Origin: Sphingomonadales bacterium
Lineage (GTDB): Bacteria; Bacteroidota; Bacteroidia; UBA7662
NCBI GenBank assembly: GCA_016872125.1
Contig: VHBD01000102.1
Span: 1-5,509 of the forward strand
Direction: 5' to 3'
Length of the DNA stretch: 5,509 bases
Shown: one piece after another, positions 1-5,509 of the stretch
How positions within the stretch are numbered: position 1 is the first letter of the stretch
Layout of the letters: every line of letters begins with the position of its first letter
Position numbers and translations under genes: made by a program
Notes under the pieces: model-generated
What the model was told of the DNA's origin: nothing
Seen by the model: only the letters and a program-made list of their open reading frames with translations
Database searches by the model: none

Positions 1-75
1 GATTTTTTTTACAAAAATACGAGCAAATGCGACAAAATGTCAGGTTCTTCCAAAAACCATGCCATTACCATAGAA

Positions 76-109
76 TTTGGCACAAAGAAGATTTTGTGAA
101 CTAAACTTG
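76..109 (+). promoter_or_regulatory. Weak Bacteroidota-type promoter candidate
   Basis: TTTG at 76-79 and TAAACTTG at 102-109 resemble the -33/-7 pair TTTG and TAnnTTTG used by the primary sigma factor of Bacteroidota. The -7 box has one mismatch (C for T) and the spacing is 22 bases, slightly long. Transcription would start near 115, leaving a leader of about ten bases before the ATG at 124. The region is AT-rich, so a chance match is quite possible. Confidence 0.28.
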
Positions 110-123
110 TAAAAAAATCCACT

Positions 124-2013
124 ATGTTCAAAAAACTACTTTTTTCCATGGCGTTTTGGGCCGTCATTCATGGGGTATCCACAGCCCAGACCGTGTTTAG
201 TGAGGACTTTAACACGGTCGCATCCACAACTTCAATTCCCTCTGGTTGGGTATTGAGAAACATAGATGGGAGGCCCGGCGCAAGCAATGTTTCTTCCTTG
301 ACTGGCAATAGCACCAATGCATGGACTTTTCCCACGGTTTTCAGCAATTTAGGGAAATCGGCCGTGAGCGTTTCTTGGACCAATCCTGTAGGTATTGTGG
401 ATCGATGGTTGATCTCCCCCACGGTTTCGATCCCCGCCAGCGGCAATTATTACATGATCTACGAAGCTCAAAGCTTAAATACTTCTTATCCTGAGGCCTA
501 TGAGCTCCGGATCAGCGACGGGGATACTGCTCGATCCTCTTTCTTAACCTCAGCCCCGTTGTTTTCCACCACAGGAGAAAGTAGCCAATTGACTTCACGC
601 GGTTTTTCCCTGTCACCATATGCAGGACAAACCATTCGTTTTGCCTTCCGAAATATCTCCAACGATATGGTCGCCATGTTGGTCGATAATATTCGAATTA
701 CAGTGCCTGCTCCTGATGCCGCCAAAATGGTTTCACACTCTATACCTTCTTTGGCCTTTACCAATAACACGGTAATTATCGGAGGTGTTTTCCGCAATTT
801 GGGACTCAATTCCATTTCAACGGCAACACTTAATTATCAGGTAAATAACGGACCGACCACCAGCCAATCCTACAGCGGTTCGGTGAGCTCCTTCACGACG
901 GATGCCTTTACATTTACTAGCACCTTTTCCCCTGCATCTGCTGGGGCGTACTCCATCAAAGTTTGGGTTTCAGCCCTCAATGGGGGAAATGTCAATTCCG
1001 ATACCTTGACTGCTACTTTATCGGTTGTGGACCCTGCCCCTCCGGTTCAATCCAATTTGGTCATCTATGAGCATTTCACGAATGCATCCTGCGGACCTTG
1101 TGCTACGTACAATCCTCAATTTCAGGCGCTTTTACTAGCCAACAACATGGAGGCCACCTCTGTGAAGCATCATACGTCTTGGCCAGGTACGGACCCCATG
1201 TATTCTTTTAATACTGCCGATCCTACATCACGTGTAAGTTATTACGGAGTAACCGGAGTTCCGGCTGTTCGTTTAGGCTCTACATTGTCATCGAATCCCG
1301 CAAACATCAACCAAGGAAATATTGACATCAACATCTTAAACACACCGAACAATTGGCATTATATTCTTAATACCTCCATTTCGGGCAACAGCTTATCGGT
1401 TACCGGTTCTGTTCGTGGCAAAACAACGACCCCCAACACTGATAACAAGCTGTGGCTCTATCTTGTTGAGGATCCTATTTCCTATGCCACAGCACCCGGC
1501 AGCAACGGTGAAAAAGATTTCCCTTCTGTTCTTCGCAAAATCCTGCCCACCTCTAACGGAATTAATTGTGGCAACGGATCACAAAGCACTACGGTCAACG
1601 CGACCTATGCCTTATCCCCCACCTTTGTCCGGGATAACCTTTACCTTCTGGCCTTCGTTCAGGCGAACGGCACCAAAGACGTTAACAAAGGTGTCAAAAT
1701 CAAGTTGGGCAATGCCATCAATACCACCTCAGTTCAGGACTTACCCGCCAAGAATACCCATTGGAGTGCTTATCCTAATCCTTCAAACAGCGAATTTTTC
1801 CTCCAAACCGCTGATAGATTCACCGATGCAACCGGTTACATCGTGTTCAATGCTATGGGACAAATCATGGCTCAGGGTACCCTGCTTGACAACGGTACAT
1901 CATCCAGAGTTCGAGTTTCCACGATGGGGTGGGCCAACGGTTTATACACCGTTCAACTTACCAAAGGAGATCAGCCTTTAACGCAATCTCGTAAGATCAT
2001 GGTTCGTCATTAA
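124..2013 (+). CDS. Secreted T9SS cargo: choice-of-anchor J, Ig-like and Omp28-like (CGPC) domains
   Basis: Predicted cell-surface or secreted protein of 629 residues. Residues 1-21 form a Sec signal peptide (FKK, then a hydrophobic stretch, cleavage after STA before Q22). Residues about 24-193 look like a choice-of-anchor J/cleaved-adhesin beta-sandwich, starting VFSEDF and ending VDNIRI. Residues about 197-303 are rich in Thr/Ser/Val and look like a CARDB/Ig-like domain. Residues about 308-535 match the Omp28-related, thioredoxin-fold family: EHFTNASCGPC with C323 and C326, then GVP with P380 at the likely cis-proline position, and the block NGEKDFPSVLRKILP at 461-475. Residues about 546-629 are a T9SS type A sorting domain (YPNP at 550-553, GLYTVQL, basic end KIMVRH). 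This implies export through the outer membrane and probable attachment to the surface. The ATG at 124 is chosen because the signal peptide follows directly. The gene is followed by a terminator and looks monocistronic. The substrate and role are unknown. A redox or adhesive role is inference from the domains. Confidence 0.9.
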   Translation: MFKKLLFSMAFWAVIHGVSTAQTVFSEDFNTVASTTSIPSGWVLRNIDGRPGASNVSSLTGNSTNAWTFPTVFSNLGKSAVSVSWTNPVGIVDRWLISPTVSIPASGNYYMIYEAQSLNTSYPEAYELRISDGDTARSSFLTSAPLFSTTGESSQLTSRGFSLSPYAGQTIRFAFRNISNDMVAMLVDNIRITVPAPDAAKMVSHSIPSLAFTNNTVIIGGVFRNLGLNSISTATLNYQVNNGPTTSQSYSGSVSSFTTDAFTFTSTFSPASAGAYSIKVWVSALNGGNVNSDTLTATLSVVDPAPPVQSNLVIYEHFTNASCGPCATYNPQFQALLLANNMEATSVKHHTSWPGTDPMYSFNTADPTSRVSYYGVTGVPAVRLGSTLSSNPANINQGNIDINILNTPNNWHYILNTSISGNSLSVTGSVRGKTTTPNTDNKLWLYLVEDPISYATAPGSNGEKDFPSVLRKILPTSNGINCGNGSQSTTVNATYALSPTFVRDNLYLLAFVQANGTKDVNKGVKIKLGNAINTTSVQDLPAKNTHWSAYPNPSNSEFFLQTADRFTDATGYIVFNAMGQIMAQGTLLDNGTSSRVRVSTMGWANGLYTVQLTKGDQPLTQSRKIMVRH

Positions 2014-2041
2014 TCCAAAAAATCGCCGTTCCTAAGGAATC

Positions 2042-2068
2042 AAAAGAGCCCCGCAAGGGGCTTTTTTT
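2042..2068 (+). terminator. Rho-independent terminator after the first secreted-protein gene
   Basis: A six-base-pair stem AGCCCC/GGGGCT (2047-2052 with 2057-2062) closes a GCAA tetraloop of the stable GNRA type and runs into seven T residues (2062-2068). The A residues at 2042-2045 can pair with part of the T tract and lengthen the stem. It lies 28 bases after the stop codon at 2011-2013 and should separate transcription of the first gene from that of the next. Confidence 0.9.
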
Positions 2069-2080
2069 GTGGCATGACCT

Positions 2081-2088
2081 TATCTTAG
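2081..2088 (+). promoter_or_regulatory. Possible -7 box for the second secreted-protein gene
   Basis: TATCTTAG differs from the Bacteroidota -7 consensus TAnnTTTG at one position and lies 26 bases before the ATG at 2115. No TTTG is seen at the expected 19-23 bases upstream; that stretch falls in the terminator hairpin. Because the terminator ends at 2068, a promoter for this unit is expected somewhere in 2069-2114, and this is the best match seen there. Confidence 0.22.
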
Positions 2089-2114
2089 TAACCAAATTAT
2101 TAACCAATTTCTTT

Positions 2115-3221
2115 ATGAGCCTTTCTCTACGTCTTCCAATCCATAAGCGTTTCCTCGCCTGGGGTGTCCTGTTCTCCGCTGGACTTTCTACTTCGATGGC
2201 ACAGGTTTCTGAGAGCAATATTCTTGTCTTTGAGCACTTCACCAACGCCTCCTGCGCTCCATGTGCCCAACAGAACCCCACCTTCCAAGGCCTCATGCGA
2301 AGCAATCCCGGCAAAGCCACGGCCGTACGGCACCATGTATCTTGGCCGGGGTTGGATTCCATGTATTTGGCCAACCCTGTGGACCCCACTGTTCGAGTCA
2401 ATTACTATGGAATCAGCGGCGTTCCCGCATTGCGTCTCGGTCGTCATGCCTTGAGCACCGGTATAGGGCAAGGCACTTTGGAAACATGGTTTAATATAAC
2501 CCCAGCCAACTGGATCTATGACCTTGATACTCGCCTCATTGGGGTTGGTGACCCTCAGATTCCAGATTCCGTAGAAGTCACCGGCTCGGTGTATTCCCTT
2601 GCTACCCCTGATTCCACCAACCGACTCGTATTGTTCCTTGCCGAGGATTCTATTTATTACCCACCCCCAGGACAACAAGGTGGTGGTTTGCCAGGAAACA
2701 ACGGAGAGAAGTTGTTCCCCATGGTGCTGCGAAAAATACTACCAGATACTAACGGAATCAATGTCGGATCAGGTGCTGTCCCCACGACCGTTAGTTTCAA
2801 ATACCGATTAGGCAACCGTTGGAGAATCCCGCATCTGTACCTCACCGGATTTGTCCAAAATACCTTCACCAAACAGGTCCACAAAGGCTTTAAGCTTCAA
2901 CTAGGCTACTCTATTCATACCTCGGTAGAGGATCAGGCCCTCGGCGGTAATTCATTGAAGGTTTACCCAAATCCTGCATCCGAATCCTGCATCCTTGAAT
3001 GGCCATCCAATGCTGGAATTTCACATGAGGATTGGAGCGTTCAACTGACCGATCTTCAAGGGAGAACCACCCAAATCCTTGCCAATCAGATTTCATTCCT
3101 TGGGGCGAATAAGGTCGAACTCGACCTTAGCAACCTAAGCGAGGGCTTGTATCAACTTACGATTTCATCAAGCCAAGCCCGGACTACCTATTCCCACAAG
3201 ATTTTCAAAACCAACCCATAA
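2115..3221 (+). CDS. Secreted T9SS cargo: Omp28-related thioredoxin-fold protein (CAPC)
   Basis: Predicted secreted protein of 368 residues and a shorter paralogue of the preceding gene product. A signal peptide covers residues 1-29 (basic RLPIHKR, hydrophobic FLAWGVLF, cleavage after SMA before Q30). Residues about 33-263 form the Omp28-like domain: EHFTNASCAPC with C47 and C50, HHVSWPG, GVP with P104 at the likely cis-proline position, and NGEKLFPMVLRKILP at 196-210. Residues about 280-368 are a T9SS type A sorting domain (YPNP at 284-287, GLYQLTI, end KIFKTNP). The first 76 aligned residues of the Omp28-like domain share about 47 identities by eye with the larger paralogue; the anchor J and Ig-like domains are absent. 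The ATG at 2115 is preferred to an in-frame TTG at 2067, which lies in the terminator T tract and would put 16 extra residues before the signal peptide. No Shine-Dalgarno is visible; the upstream bases are A/T-rich. The acyl-CoA ligase gene begins ten bases after the stop. Biochemical role unknown. Confidence 0.9.
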   Translation: MSLSLRLPIHKRFLAWGVLFSAGLSTSMAQVSESNILVFEHFTNASCAPCAQQNPTFQGLMRSNPGKATAVRHHVSWPGLDSMYLANPVDPTVRVNYYGISGVPALRLGRHALSTGIGQGTLETWFNITPANWIYDLDTRLIGVGDPQIPDSVEVTGSVYSLATPDSTNRLVLFLAEDSIYYPPPGQQGGGLPGNNGEKLFPMVLRKILPDTNGINVGSGAVPTTVSFKYRLGNRWRIPHLYLTGFVQNTFTKQVHKGFKLQLGYSIHTSVEDQALGGNSLKVYPNPASESCILEWPSNAGISHEDWSVQLTDLQGRTTQILANQISFLGANKVELDLSNLSEGLYQLTISSSQARTTYSHKIFKTNP

Positions 3222-3231
3222 TTTACGGACG

Positions 3232-5001
3232 ATGAATCAACCCCGCCTCCTGTTTGAATTGCTGGAATATCAAAAGGCGAGTTATCCCTTGGATTACGCC
3301 TTCGGTTGCAAAGTAGGTGGTGTTTGGAAATTGTATTCCACTGAACAAGCCCTGGACGAAGTCAACCGCGTTGCCTTGGGCTTGATTAACATGGGCGCGC
3401 AGTCAGGTGACAAAATTGCAACCATTTCGAACAACAGGCCGGAATGGAATTTCATGGATTTGGGTATGCTTCAAATCGGTGCCGTTCACGTACCGCTTTA
3501 TCCTACCATTACGGACCAAGACTACCGCTATATTTTAGGGCATGCCCATGTGAAATGGGTTTTGGTTTCGGATGAGACCCTATATCGACGCATCGCGCCA
3601 ATCGCTGCAGAATTACCTGCAATTCAAGGGGTTTACACGTTCAACCGCGTTGAGGGCGCTAAACACTGGACCGAAATCCAACAATCACCACGCAAAGAAC
3701 TCAGCGATACATTGGCCCAACGTCGCGCTACCATCCAAAAGCAAGACACCGCCACCATTATCTATACCTCGGGAACCACCGGTTTCCCCAAAGGGGTCAT
3801 GCTATCCCACGATAACATCATGAGCAATTTGCTGGCTGCAGCTGTCAGGGTACCCTGTAAAGCCGGTGATAAATCCTTAAGCTTTCTGCCGTTAAATCAT
3901 ATCTATGAGCGAATGCTGACCTACATGATGATGTACAGTTCCATCGGAATTCATTATGCCGAAAGCATGGAAACCATCGGAGAAAACCTCAAGGAAATCA
4001 AGCCCCAAGTTTTCTCAACCGTGCCTCGACTTTTGGAGAAGGTGTACGACAAAATTGTGGCCAAAGGAATGGAACTGACCGGCGTCAAGCGTTCCCTGTT
4101 TTTTTGGGCCTTGAATTTGGGACTGCGATACGAGCTCCAAGGTGCCAACGGCTGGTGGTACGAAACCCAACTCAAATTGGCCAATAAGCTTATTTTTAGT
4201 AAATGGCGCGAAGCATTGGGCGGAAATGTACAGGCCATCGTGAGTGGTGCGGCGGCTTTGCAACCTCGCCTGGCACGGGTTTTTTGGGCGGCCAAAATTC
4301 CAGTTTTGGAAGGGTATGGACTCACCGAAACTTCCCCAGTTATTGCTGTTAATTATTTTGCAACGGGTCAGGTGGAATTTGGTACCGTAGGACCGGTTCT
4401 TGACAGCGTGGAACTGCGGATTGCCGATGATGGGGAAATTTTATGCCGAGGCGGCAACATTATGCAAGGGTATTACAAAGACGAAGCCCTGACCCAACAA
4501 GTGATTGACCACGATGGGTGGTTCCACACCGGCGATATCGGAACGTTGACCGCCCAAGGCAATCTCAAAATTACCGACCGCAAAAAAGAAATTTTCAAAA
4601 CCTCCGGTGGCAAATACATCGCACCCCAAGCCATGGAGAATAAATTCAAGGAATCGGTCTATATCGAACAACTCATGGTCTGTGGTGAAAACCAAAAACA
4701 CCCCGCGGCTCTAATCGTGCCCGCATGGGATATTCTAGTGGACTGGGCCTCCAAGAACGGTATTAGCGACACGGCCATCCCCGCTTTGGCGGTAAACCCC
4801 GTCGTTGTCTCCTTGATTCAAAGCGAGGTCGATCGTTACAACCAAGAATACGGCCAATGGGAGCAAATCAAGAAATTCACCATTCTTCCAGTAACATGGA
4901 CCGTGGACAGCGGTGAATTAACCCCCACTATGAAGCTCAAGCGCAAGTTCATCATCGGGAAATTTCAAAAAGAACACGAAAACCTCTACACCTCCTCATA
5001 G
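3232..5001 (+). CDS. Long-chain fatty acid-CoA ligase (AMP-binding)
   Basis: Cytoplasmic or membrane-associated enzyme that activates a fatty acid with ATP to an acyl-adenylate and transfers it to CoA, giving acyl-CoA for beta-oxidation or lipid synthesis. The 589-residue length is usual for the bacterial long-chain (COG1022-like) branch. Core motifs of the adenylate-forming family are present in order: P-loop YTSGTTGFPKG at 178-188, EGYGLTET at 360-367, WFHTGDIG at 430-437 with the ribose-binding aspartate D435, the hinge region TDRKKE at 448-453 followed by FKTSGGKYI at 455-463, and a C-terminal PTMKLKR at 565-571, where K568 is the probable catalytic lysine. The N-terminal part (ISNNRPEWNF, HVPLYPT) and the stretch FSTVPRLLEKVYDKI also match Bacteroidota long-chain acyl-CoA synthetases as I know them. 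The ATG at 3232 fits the usual N-terminus (RLLFELLEYQ). It lies ten bases after the preceding gene with no terminator between, so co-transcription is likely. The exact chain length cannot be read from the sequence. It resembles FadD in function, but I give no symbol. Confidence 0.95.
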   Translation: MNQPRLLFELLEYQKASYPLDYAFGCKVGGVWKLYSTEQALDEVNRVALGLINMGAQSGDKIATISNNRPEWNFMDLGMLQIGAVHVPLYPTITDQDYRYILGHAHVKWVLVSDETLYRRIAPIAAELPAIQGVYTFNRVEGAKHWTEIQQSPRKELSDTLAQRRATIQKQDTATIIYTSGTTGFPKGVMLSHDNIMSNLLAAAVRVPCKAGDKSLSFLPLNHIYERMLTYMMMYSSIGIHYAESMETIGENLKEIKPQVFSTVPRLLEKVYDKIVAKGMELTGVKRSLFFWALNLGLRYELQGANGWWYETQLKLANKLIFSKWREALGGNVQAIVSGAAALQPRLARVFWAAKIPVLEGYGLTETSPVIAVNYFATGQVEFGTVGPVLDSVELRIADDGEILCRGGNIMQGYYKDEALTQQVIDHDGWFHTGDIGTLTAQGNLKITDRKKEIFKTSGGKYIAPQAMENKFKESVYIEQLMVCGENQKHPAALIVPAWDILVDWASKNGISDTAIPALAVNPVVVSLIQSEVDRYNQEYGQWEQIKKFTILPVTWTVDSGELTPTMKLKRKFIIGKFQKEHENLYTSS

Positions 5002-5006
5002 GAATT

Positions 5007-5027
5007 CTCCTGGATATTCCCAAGGAG
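5007..5027 (+). other. Imperfect hairpin just after the acyl-CoA ligase gene
   Basis: CTCCTGG (5007-5013) can pair with CCAAGGAG (5020-5027) with one bulged A at 5022 and a six-base loop. No T tract follows. It sits directly before the strong terminator at 5035-5058 and may stabilise the mRNA 3' end or be incidental. Confidence 0.35.
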
Positions 5028-5034
5028 CCCTTTG

Positions 5035-5058
5035 ACCCGGCATTGCCGGGTTTTTTTT
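5035..5058 (+). terminator. Rho-independent terminator after the acyl-CoA ligase gene
   Basis: A seven-base-pair GC-rich stem ACCCGGC/GCCGGGT (5035-5041 with 5045-5051) with a three-base loop ATT runs into eight T residues (5051-5058). It lies 33 bases after the stop codon at 4999-5001 and closes the unit formed by the second secreted-protein gene and the ligase gene. The following regulator gene therefore needs its own promoter. Confidence 0.92.
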
Positions 5059-5072
5059 GCTATTTTATTTTT

Positions 5073-5099
5073 TATGCAGGCACAAGATATGCAAGCATA
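5073..5099 (+). promoter_or_regulatory. Candidate operator upstream of the MarR gene
   Basis: TATGCAGGCA (5073-5082) and TATGCAAGCA (5088-5097) form a direct repeat with one mismatch and a start-to-start distance of 15 bases. The second copy is also part of a palindrome, TATGC-AA-GCATA (5088-5099). It covers the place where the -33 element would lie relative to the -7 box at 5111-5118. MarR-family proteins usually bind palindromes in their own promoter regions, so self-regulation is a reasonable inference. It has not been matched to a known site. Confidence 0.35.
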
Positions 5100-5110
5100 C
5101 TAAATAAACT

Positions 5111-5118
5111 TATCTTTG
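5111..5118 (+). promoter_or_regulatory. Bacteroidota -7 box of the MarR gene
   Basis: TATCTTTG is an exact match to the -7 consensus TAnnTTTG. It lies in the short gap between the preceding terminator and the regulator gene, where a promoter is required. No TTTG is seen 19-23 bases upstream. The last G is only three bases before the ATG at 5122, so a start of transcription a few bases downstream would fall at or just after the start codon. Confidence 0.4.
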
Positions 5119-5121
5119 ACC

Positions 5122-5509
5122 ATGGCATTACACTCACTTAGCGCGACTAAATCCAAACGAACGGTCTGTTTTGACACGCGTTTGACCTGGCTCAACATCG
5201 CCCGCATGTATCATTTTGAGGCCGAAAGCTACGGGCTCTCCGTTTCTTCGGCCTACCTCTTGCTGCATATCGAAACGGAAGGCCTACCTGTGACGCAAGT
5301 CGCACCCAAATTGGGCATGGAGCCTTCCTCCACCACCCGTACCTTGAACAAATTAGAAAAGGACGGCCTGATCGAAAGGTATCGTATTCCCGGCCAAGAC
5401 CGTCGGCAGGTGATGGTGCGTTTAACACCCCAAGGCATTGCCGCTCGCGAATTGGCCAAAGAAAGGGTACGACATTTTAATCGTTTGATTCGTAACCGAC
5501 TTGGCGATG
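5122..5509 (+). CDS. MarR-family transcriptional regulator (3' end beyond the window)
   Basis: The first 129 codons of a winged helix-turn-helix regulator, open to the right edge; there is no stop in the window. Residues about 18-52 (TRLTWLNIARMYHFEAESYG, then SSAYLLLHIE) fit the N-terminal dimerisation helices and first DNA-binding helix. Residues 56-86 form the helix-turn-helix (VTQVAPKLGMEPSSTTRTL, NKLEKDGLIER). Residues 89-105 form the wing, with the DRR triplet at 93-95 typical of MarR proteins and LTPQG after it. The residues from 106 on begin the C-terminal dimerisation helix. About 20-35 residues are probably missing, judging by the usual family length of 140-160. The ATG at 5122 gives a normal N-terminus, although the promoter box lies unusually close; the next in-frame ATG (codon 29, at 5206) would cut off the dimerisation helix. 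Its sequence style (TWLNIARMY, LGMEPSS) resembles the Bacteroidota MarR proteins that often precede beta-oxidation genes. Its ligand may be an acyl-CoA or fatty acid, which is inference. Confidence 0.88.
   Translation, partial: MALHSLSATKSKRTVCFDTRLTWLNIARMYHFEAESYGLSVSSAYLLLHIETEGLPVTQVAPKLGMEPSSTTRTLNKLEKDGLIERYRIPGQDRRQVMVRLTPQGIAARELAKERVRHFNRLIRNRLGD

Noticed and set aside
12..19. CAAAAATA, an exact minus-strand match to the -7 box (TATTTTTG), which could serve a leftward gene
   Set aside because: The stretch is a low-complexity A/T run, no CAAA is found at the expected distance for a minus-strand -33 box, and nothing of a leftward gene is in the window.
31..41. Small inverted repeat GACA-AAA-TGTC upstream of the first gene
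   Set aside because: The arms are only four bases long in AT-rich sequence, which is expected by chance, and no regulator or second copy is seen.
1415..1981. Open frame of 188 codons on the + strand in another frame
   Set aside because: It overlaps the conserved part and sorting domain of the first secreted protein and translates to a Pro/Ser-rich sequence without family features, as expected for an out-of-frame reading.
2067..2114. In-frame TTG upstream extension of the second secreted-protein gene
   Set aside because: The TTG lies in the T tract of the preceding terminator and would add 16 residues in front of a normal signal peptide. The ATG at 2115 places the signal peptide at the N-terminus.
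2127..2678. Long open frame of 183 codons on the minus strand
   Set aside because: It lies wholly antisense to the well-supported Omp28-like coding region, has no recognisable motif and no promoter or spacing that would support a gene.
3954..4325. Minus-strand open frames inside the acyl-CoA ligase gene
   Set aside because: They are antisense to conserved enzyme sequence and show no domain or start signals.
5192..5459. Two minus-strand open frames at the right end
   Set aside because: They overlap the partial MarR gene, whose helix-turn-helix and DRR wing motifs are clear on the + strand. The minus-strand translations are rich in Arg, Pro and Gly without recognisable features.

Overview
The window reads as chromosomal DNA of a member of the Bacteroidota. 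Two proteins carry a signal peptide plus a type A C-terminal sorting domain of the type IX secretion system (T9SS), which is confined to that phylum. The acyl-CoA ligase and the MarR-type regulator resemble flavobacterial and related versions. Gene starts lack convincing Shine-Dalgarno sequences, and several upstream stretches contain matches to the Bacteroidota -7 box TAnnTTTG. No finer taxonomic placement is possible from the sequence. All four genes lie on the + strand.

Layout. Positions 1-123 are an AT-rich leader with a weak promoter candidate. Positions 124-2013 encode a 629-residue secreted multidomain protein: choice-of-anchor J/cleaved-adhesin-like domain, Ig-like linker domain, Omp28-like thioredoxin-fold domain with CGPC, and T9SS sorting domain. 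A strong intrinsic terminator follows (2042-2068). Positions 2115-3221 encode a shorter paralogue (368 residues) with only the Omp28-like domain (CAPC) and a sorting domain. Ten bases later, 3232-5001 encodes a long-chain fatty acid-CoA ligase (589 residues) with all adenylation motifs. It ends at a second strong terminator (5035-5058). Positions 5122-5509 hold the first 129 codons of a MarR-family regulator that runs off the window.

How the genes fit together. The first gene looks monocistronic. The second secreted paralogue and the acyl-CoA ligase are probably co-transcribed, although their products work in different places (cell surface and cytoplasm). The regulator starts a new unit with a short promoter region that contains a repeat/palindrome suitable as an operator. 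From what I recall of Bacteroidota genomes, this MarR subtype often heads a fatty-acid beta-oxidation operon, so the ligase and the unit beyond the right edge may form one fatty-acid-use locus.

Nothing here shows a wholly new system. The points most worth a second look are the tandem secreted CxxC paralogues with different domain make-up, the linkage of a T9SS cargo gene to an acyl-CoA ligase, and the very short, possibly leaderless, promoter region of the MarR gene.
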